DNA of 52,766 nucleotides from Selenomonas sp. ND2010 (GTDB lineage Bacteria; Bacillota; Negativicutes; Selenomonadales; Selenomonadaceae). The stretch is taken from assembly GCF_000702005.1 (NCBI RefSeq), contig NZ_JNKI01000021.1, positions 1-52,766 on the forward strand, given 5' to 3'. Numbering within the stretch: position 1 is the first letter of the stretch; every line of letters begins with the position of its first letter. Both the position numbers and the translations under genes were made by a program. Of this stretch, positions 50,455-52,766 are shown piece after piece. The notes beneath the pieces are model-generated. The model was not told the DNA's origin. It saw nothing but the letters and a program-made list of their open reading frames with translations, and did not search any database.

Positions 50455-51129
50455 ATGGATAGTTTGACTTGGGTGGTTTTTGATATTATGGGCACGGTAG
50501 CCTTTGCGGTGTCGGGGGCGATGGTAGCCATCGACAAGCGGATGGATGTGTTTGGCGTAATCGTGTTGGCAGCGCTCACCGCTGTCGGCGGCGGCATGGT
50601 GCGCGATGTGCTCGCCGGCATAACGCCGCCGATGGCTTTATGCGATATTACGGATTTTATGCTGGCAATTCTGACGGCATTGTTTATTTCCTGGGGATAT
50701 ACCAGATGGTCGATATCGCATCGCAATCTGCAGCGCTTTTTACTGCTCTACAATATCTGTGATACCATTGGGCTGGCCTCTTTTACGATTACGGGCATGT
50801 TGACTGGATTGGGGCGCGAGTATGGCAATCCGTATGTTTTGCCGGTATTACTGGGGGTTATCACGGCTGTAGGCGGTGGCGTATTGCGCGATGTCATGGC
50901 GCGGCGCATGCCCGTTGTCCTGTACAAAGATATTTACGCTACGGCATCTTTGGTGGGGGCGTTGGTGTCGTGTCTGCTTTATCCGTATATTGGAATCCTG
51001 GCGATGTCCTGGCTGTGCTTCGCGCTCGTTATCCTTTTGCGGGTTGGTGCGCTTCGCTATGATTGGCATCTGTTCCATCCGCGTCCCGGGAAAAAAATTG
51101 GTGCGGAAAAGAACCCGAAGCAGCCATAG
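50455..51129 (+). CDS. TRIC-type / UPF0126 membrane channel or transporter
   Basis: 224 residues with seven predicted membrane helices in two similar halves: GTVAFAVSGAMVAIDKRMD with LTAVGGGMVRDVLAG in half 1, and LASFTITGMLTGLGREYG with ITAVGGGVLRDVMARR in half 2. The repeated GGGxxRDV loop is the family hallmark. Bacterial relatives form trimeric cation channels; some UPF0126 proteins have been linked to amino acid transport, so the substrate is open. RBS AAAGGAG. Monocistronic, with its own promoter. Confidence 0.9.
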   Translation: MDSLTWVVFDIMGTVAFAVSGAMVAIDKRMDVFGVIVLAALTAVGGGMVRDVLAGITPPMALCDITDFMLAILTALFISWGYTRWSISHRNLQRFLLLYNICDTIGLASFTITGMLTGLGREYGNPYVLPVLLGVITAVGGGVLRDVMARRMPVVLYKDIYATASLVGALVSCLLYPYIGILAMSWLCFALVILLRVGALRYDWHLFHPRPGKKIGAEKNPKQP

Positions 51130-51134
51130 CGTTC

Positions 51135-51164
51135 TTGATTTTGAGATAAAAGATATACTATAAT
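51135..51164 (+). promoter_or_regulatory. Promoter of the small coiled-coil gene
   Basis: TTGATT (51135-51140), 18-nt spacer, TATAAT (51159-51164), 55 nt before ATG 51219. Confidence 0.55.
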
Positions 51165-51218
51165 ATGATTAGAATTAAGAATCAGCAATTGTAAACAATC
51201 CGAAAGCGGGGCGGCTTT

Positions 51219-51383
51219 ATGGAACAAGATTTGTTGTCAAGTTATGCGTTACTCTATGCCAAATTAGTTCAGCTCAGAGAAGAAGTGGAGTCGTTACAGG
51301 AAGAAGAGGCGCTTTTCCAGGAGGAAATGAATAGTAAAGCCGATGAATGGGACGAGTCTTGTTTTTCGATGAATCGTTTATGA
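51219..51383 (+). CDS. 54-residue coiled-coil protein
   Basis: MEQDLLSSYALLYAKLVQLR, then a Glu-rich heptad stretch (EEVESLQEEEALFQEEM) and an acidic tail ending CFSMNRL. No signal peptide, no membrane helix, no family recognised. Supported by a promoter, a possible weak SD (GCGGGG), a codon pattern free of rare runs, and a perfect 20-bp terminator 14 nt after its stop. Could be a small regulatory or adaptor protein. Confidence 0.6.
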   Translation: MEQDLLSSYALLYAKLVQLREEVESLQEEEALFQEEMNSKADEWDESCFSMNRL

Positions 51384-51396
51384 TATTGCCAGAAAA

Positions 51397-51451
51397 GAAA
51401 ACTGCCTGCCACTGACCGGTCCATTGGATTGGTCAGTGGCAGGCAGTTTTT
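51397..51451 (+). terminator. Intrinsic terminator with perfect 20-bp stem
   Basis: Arms 51397-51416 and 51431-51450 (AAAACTGCCTGCC... / ...GGCAGGCAGTTTT), 14-nt loop, T run at the end. Confidence 0.93.
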
Positions 51452-51564
51452 GTCATTTGCCGTCAGTCGCTTGACGATTTCCTTTTGGGTGCGTATGATG
51501 TAGTAGGAGAATTCATATGGATTGATTGAACCGGTCTGTATTGTGATAGGAGGCAAGCGAAAGA

Positions 51565-52347
51565 TTGCTGGAGAAACTGACTTTTTTGATGGAGGAATAC
51601 TCGCTGAAGGTTGAACTGGTGTTCAAAGATCGTCAGCTGTATTATCGCGTGAGCAAGGGCAGTGAAGAGGAAAAAGCACCGATGCAGGTGCTGGAAGGCG
51701 GCCGCCGTTGGCTGCGCCGACTGGAAAAGCTTCATCTGCCTTCCTGGCGGGCAAGCTATCAGCCGGAGACGCCACCGGAAGTGCATCACCTTTGGCGGTT
51801 GGCATTTAAAGATTCGAAAGTTGGTATGCGCCGCATTGTGGGGGATCAGGCCTATCCGGGAAGCTGGGCAGCTTTTATCGATTTGATGAACGACATTCCC
51901 GGGGTAGAACTCCATCGGGTAAAACAGCTGGAGCAGGTATCGTTGATCCTTCAGGATACGATGGAAAATCAGGGCGGCAATATCTATTTGCCGAAGCAAA
52001 AGCAGCTGGCCCTTACGGAGAAACTCATCATCAACCGTGGCAAGCATATTTTGGTATTCACGCGTCATAAACAGGGCGTGGGGACAGAGCGCCATGCTTT
52101 TGATTCGGCGCGCAATGTGCCGCTGTTGTTGGAACGAATTGCAGCTCAAGCGGCTAGGTTCGGCATTCAGTCGGATACGATTGCGGATGATTTCCTGCCG
52201 CAGGTAGAGTGGAAACTGGTTTGGCATGATGGCACTGAGGACAGCGGCAGTTATACGATGCGCGGCGAAGATATGCCAGAAGCCTGGAAAGAATTTATGC
52301 ACGAGATTGAATTGTTTACCGGAAATGTTCGTGGCAGGATTTTTTAA
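51565..52347 (+). CDS. Protein of unknown function, 260 residues
   Basis: TTG start at 51565 behind AGGAGG (spacing 11); the first in-frame ATG is at 51589 and lacks an RBS. Cytoplasmic, no signal peptide or membrane helix. Mixed alpha/beta content; visible segments are VELVFKDRQLYYRVSKGSEE, EVHHLWRLAFKDSKVGMRRI and the C-terminal PQVEWKLVWHDGTEDSGSYT. Strong basic and aromatic residues in the first half. I recognise no family or catalytic motif. It has no obvious promoter; transcription may start in the AT-rich stretch 51480-51540 (TTGACG at 51471). Next feature is a weak hairpin. Confidence 0.65.
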   Translation: MLEKLTFLMEEYSLKVELVFKDRQLYYRVSKGSEEEKAPMQVLEGGRRWLRRLEKLHLPSWRASYQPETPPEVHHLWRLAFKDSKVGMRRIVGDQAYPGSWAAFIDLMNDIPGVELHRVKQLEQVSLILQDTMENQGGNIYLPKQKQLALTEKLIINRGKHILVFTRHKQGVGTERHAFDSARNVPLLLERIAAQAARFGIQSDTIADDFLPQVEWKLVWHDGTEDSGSYTMRGEDMPEAWKEFMHEIELFTGNVRGRIF

Positions 52348-52352
52348 GGCCC

Positions 52353-52385
52353 AATATAAAGGGGCTTAAAAAATCCCTTTATATT
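52353..52385. terminator. Hairpin after the 260-residue gene, possible weak terminator
   Basis: AATATAAAGGG (52353-52363) pairs with CCCTTTATATT (52375-52385). No T run follows. Confidence 0.5.
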
Positions 52386-52395
52386 GACATAAAAT

Positions 52396-52443
52396 ATAGA
52401 AGCCTCCATAAGATTGGTTAATCTATCTTATGGAGGCTTCTAT
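52396..52443. repeat. 19-bp inverted repeat (strong hairpin)
   Basis: Arm 52396-52414 (ATAGAAGCCTCCATAAGAT) and its complement 52425-52443 around a 10-nt loop. A TTGACA at 52384-52389 precedes it but no -10 at the right distance. It could be a second terminator or processed leader; no T run. Confidence 0.7.
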
Positions 52444-52519
52444 GAATTTATTCACGTACTTTTTACAAATTACAGTTTGTAGGGGAGTAGTACCGAGTTC
52501 GTGTTCGAGGTAAGTCGCC

Positions 52520-52718
52520 GGCGGCGGGGGCCCCAGTACCAACGCTCCACCGGTGACAACCCGCTACAAGAAATTTTTGCCTTTTAATTAAGAGTTGGAA
52601 AACAGTTAAACGCGCTTCGCTTGGACGAAACTGCTTTTCCAACGAGAACGCAGGCAAAAATTTCTTGCTTCACGCGGAACGTCAAGGCTACGCTTATGGT
52701 ACTGGGGCCCCCGCCGCC
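52520..52718. repeat. ~200-nt nested inverted repeat, possible structured RNA or palindromic repeat element
   Basis: Three nested pairings: 21-bp perfect outer arms (52520-52540 with 52698-52718, very G+C rich, containing GGGGGCCCCAGTACC); 15-bp perfect middle arms CAAGAAATTTTTGCC (52567-52581) and GGCAAAAATTTCTTG (52653-52667); inner arms GTTGGAAAACAGTT (52594-52607) and AACTGCTTTTCCAAC (52629-52643, one bulged C). The stretches between outer and middle arms are also partly complementary. No coding frame explains it. The rest of 52444-52766 holds nothing else that I can name. Confidence 0.8.
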
Positions 52719-52766
52719 TCGGTTAGAGCCGTCACGAATTGCTGCGCCCTCGGAGGGATTAGCCCT

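Noticed and set aside
1-52766. CRISPR arrays, tRNA genes, insertion sequences with transposase, replication origin
   Set aside because: Looked for and not seen; the only periodic repeat is the 15-nt array in tenI, which has no spacers.

Overview
The window looks like chromosome from a Gram-negative-walled Firmicute, most likely a Negativicute of the Selenomonas type. This is inferred from gene content (RecD2, LytR-CpsA-Psr protein, YezD-type proteins, TPP-riboswitch thiazole genes, short assimilatory AprAB, cysteine/methionine genes) and from Gram-positive-style ribosome binding sites and intrinsic terminators. No database comparison was possible. The left edge cuts into the 3' end of a 5S rRNA gene, so an rRNA operon lies to the left.

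Layout. 1-7,041: end of rrn, HD-GYP protein, LytR-CpsA-Psr cell-wall protein, ABC-F ATPase, RecD2 helicase. 7,125-10,648: anchored protein of unknown function, a small secreted Cys/His-containing protein facing an OmpR-type two-component system whose sensor has a Met/His-rich external segment. 10,708-16,584: mannose-6-phosphate isomerase, MATE exporter, NhaC antiporter, lactate/2-hydroxyacid dehydrogenase, aldose-1-epimerase-like protein. 16,791-23,278: AfuABC/FbpABC-type ABC transporter followed by its own YesM/AraC-type two-component system. 23,323-30,535: NiaP-like MFS carrier behind a palindromic operator, SGNH hydrolase, anchored protein, doubly deleted FucP-type permease pseudogene beside an AT-rich palindrome, ribokinase, chemoreceptor.

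30,868-50,109 is a sulfur island, visibly richer in G+C than its flanks. It contains a double-domain YezD protein; the operon sbp-cysT-cysW-cysA-aprA-aprB-cysD-cysN (sulfate uptake, activation and reduction of APS to sulfite); TPP-riboswitch-controlled thiS-thiG-thiH-tenI; an operon with a C-terminally extended ThiS-like sulfur carrier, an E1-like activating enzyme, a JAMM protease, a small siroheme sulfite reductase with ferredoxin domain, TusA and a MetY-type PLP enzyme; then cysE; then a YeiH-type transporter. Together they give a route from external sulfate to sulfide, carrier thiocarboxylate and homocysteine/cysteine, with a branch to the thiamin thiazole.

The most unusual signal is that four units of this island (sbp, carrier operon, cysE, yeiH-like) each start at a TTGAC-type promoter followed by a short leader ending in an intrinsic terminator. 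The sbp and carrier-operon leaders share a nearly identical ~50-nt block whose hairpins are kept by a wobble change, while a 1-nt length difference destroys any common peptide. In these leaders a small upstream hairpin with an A-rich loop competes for the 5' arm of the terminator. This looks like an attenuation-type RNA regulator of sulfur genes that I cannot match to a known class.

50,122-52,766: a perfect 44-bp palindrome, a decayed gene 3' end, a TRIC/UPF0126 membrane protein, a 54-residue coiled-coil protein, one unrecognised protein, and a ~200-nt nested inverted repeat close to the right edge.
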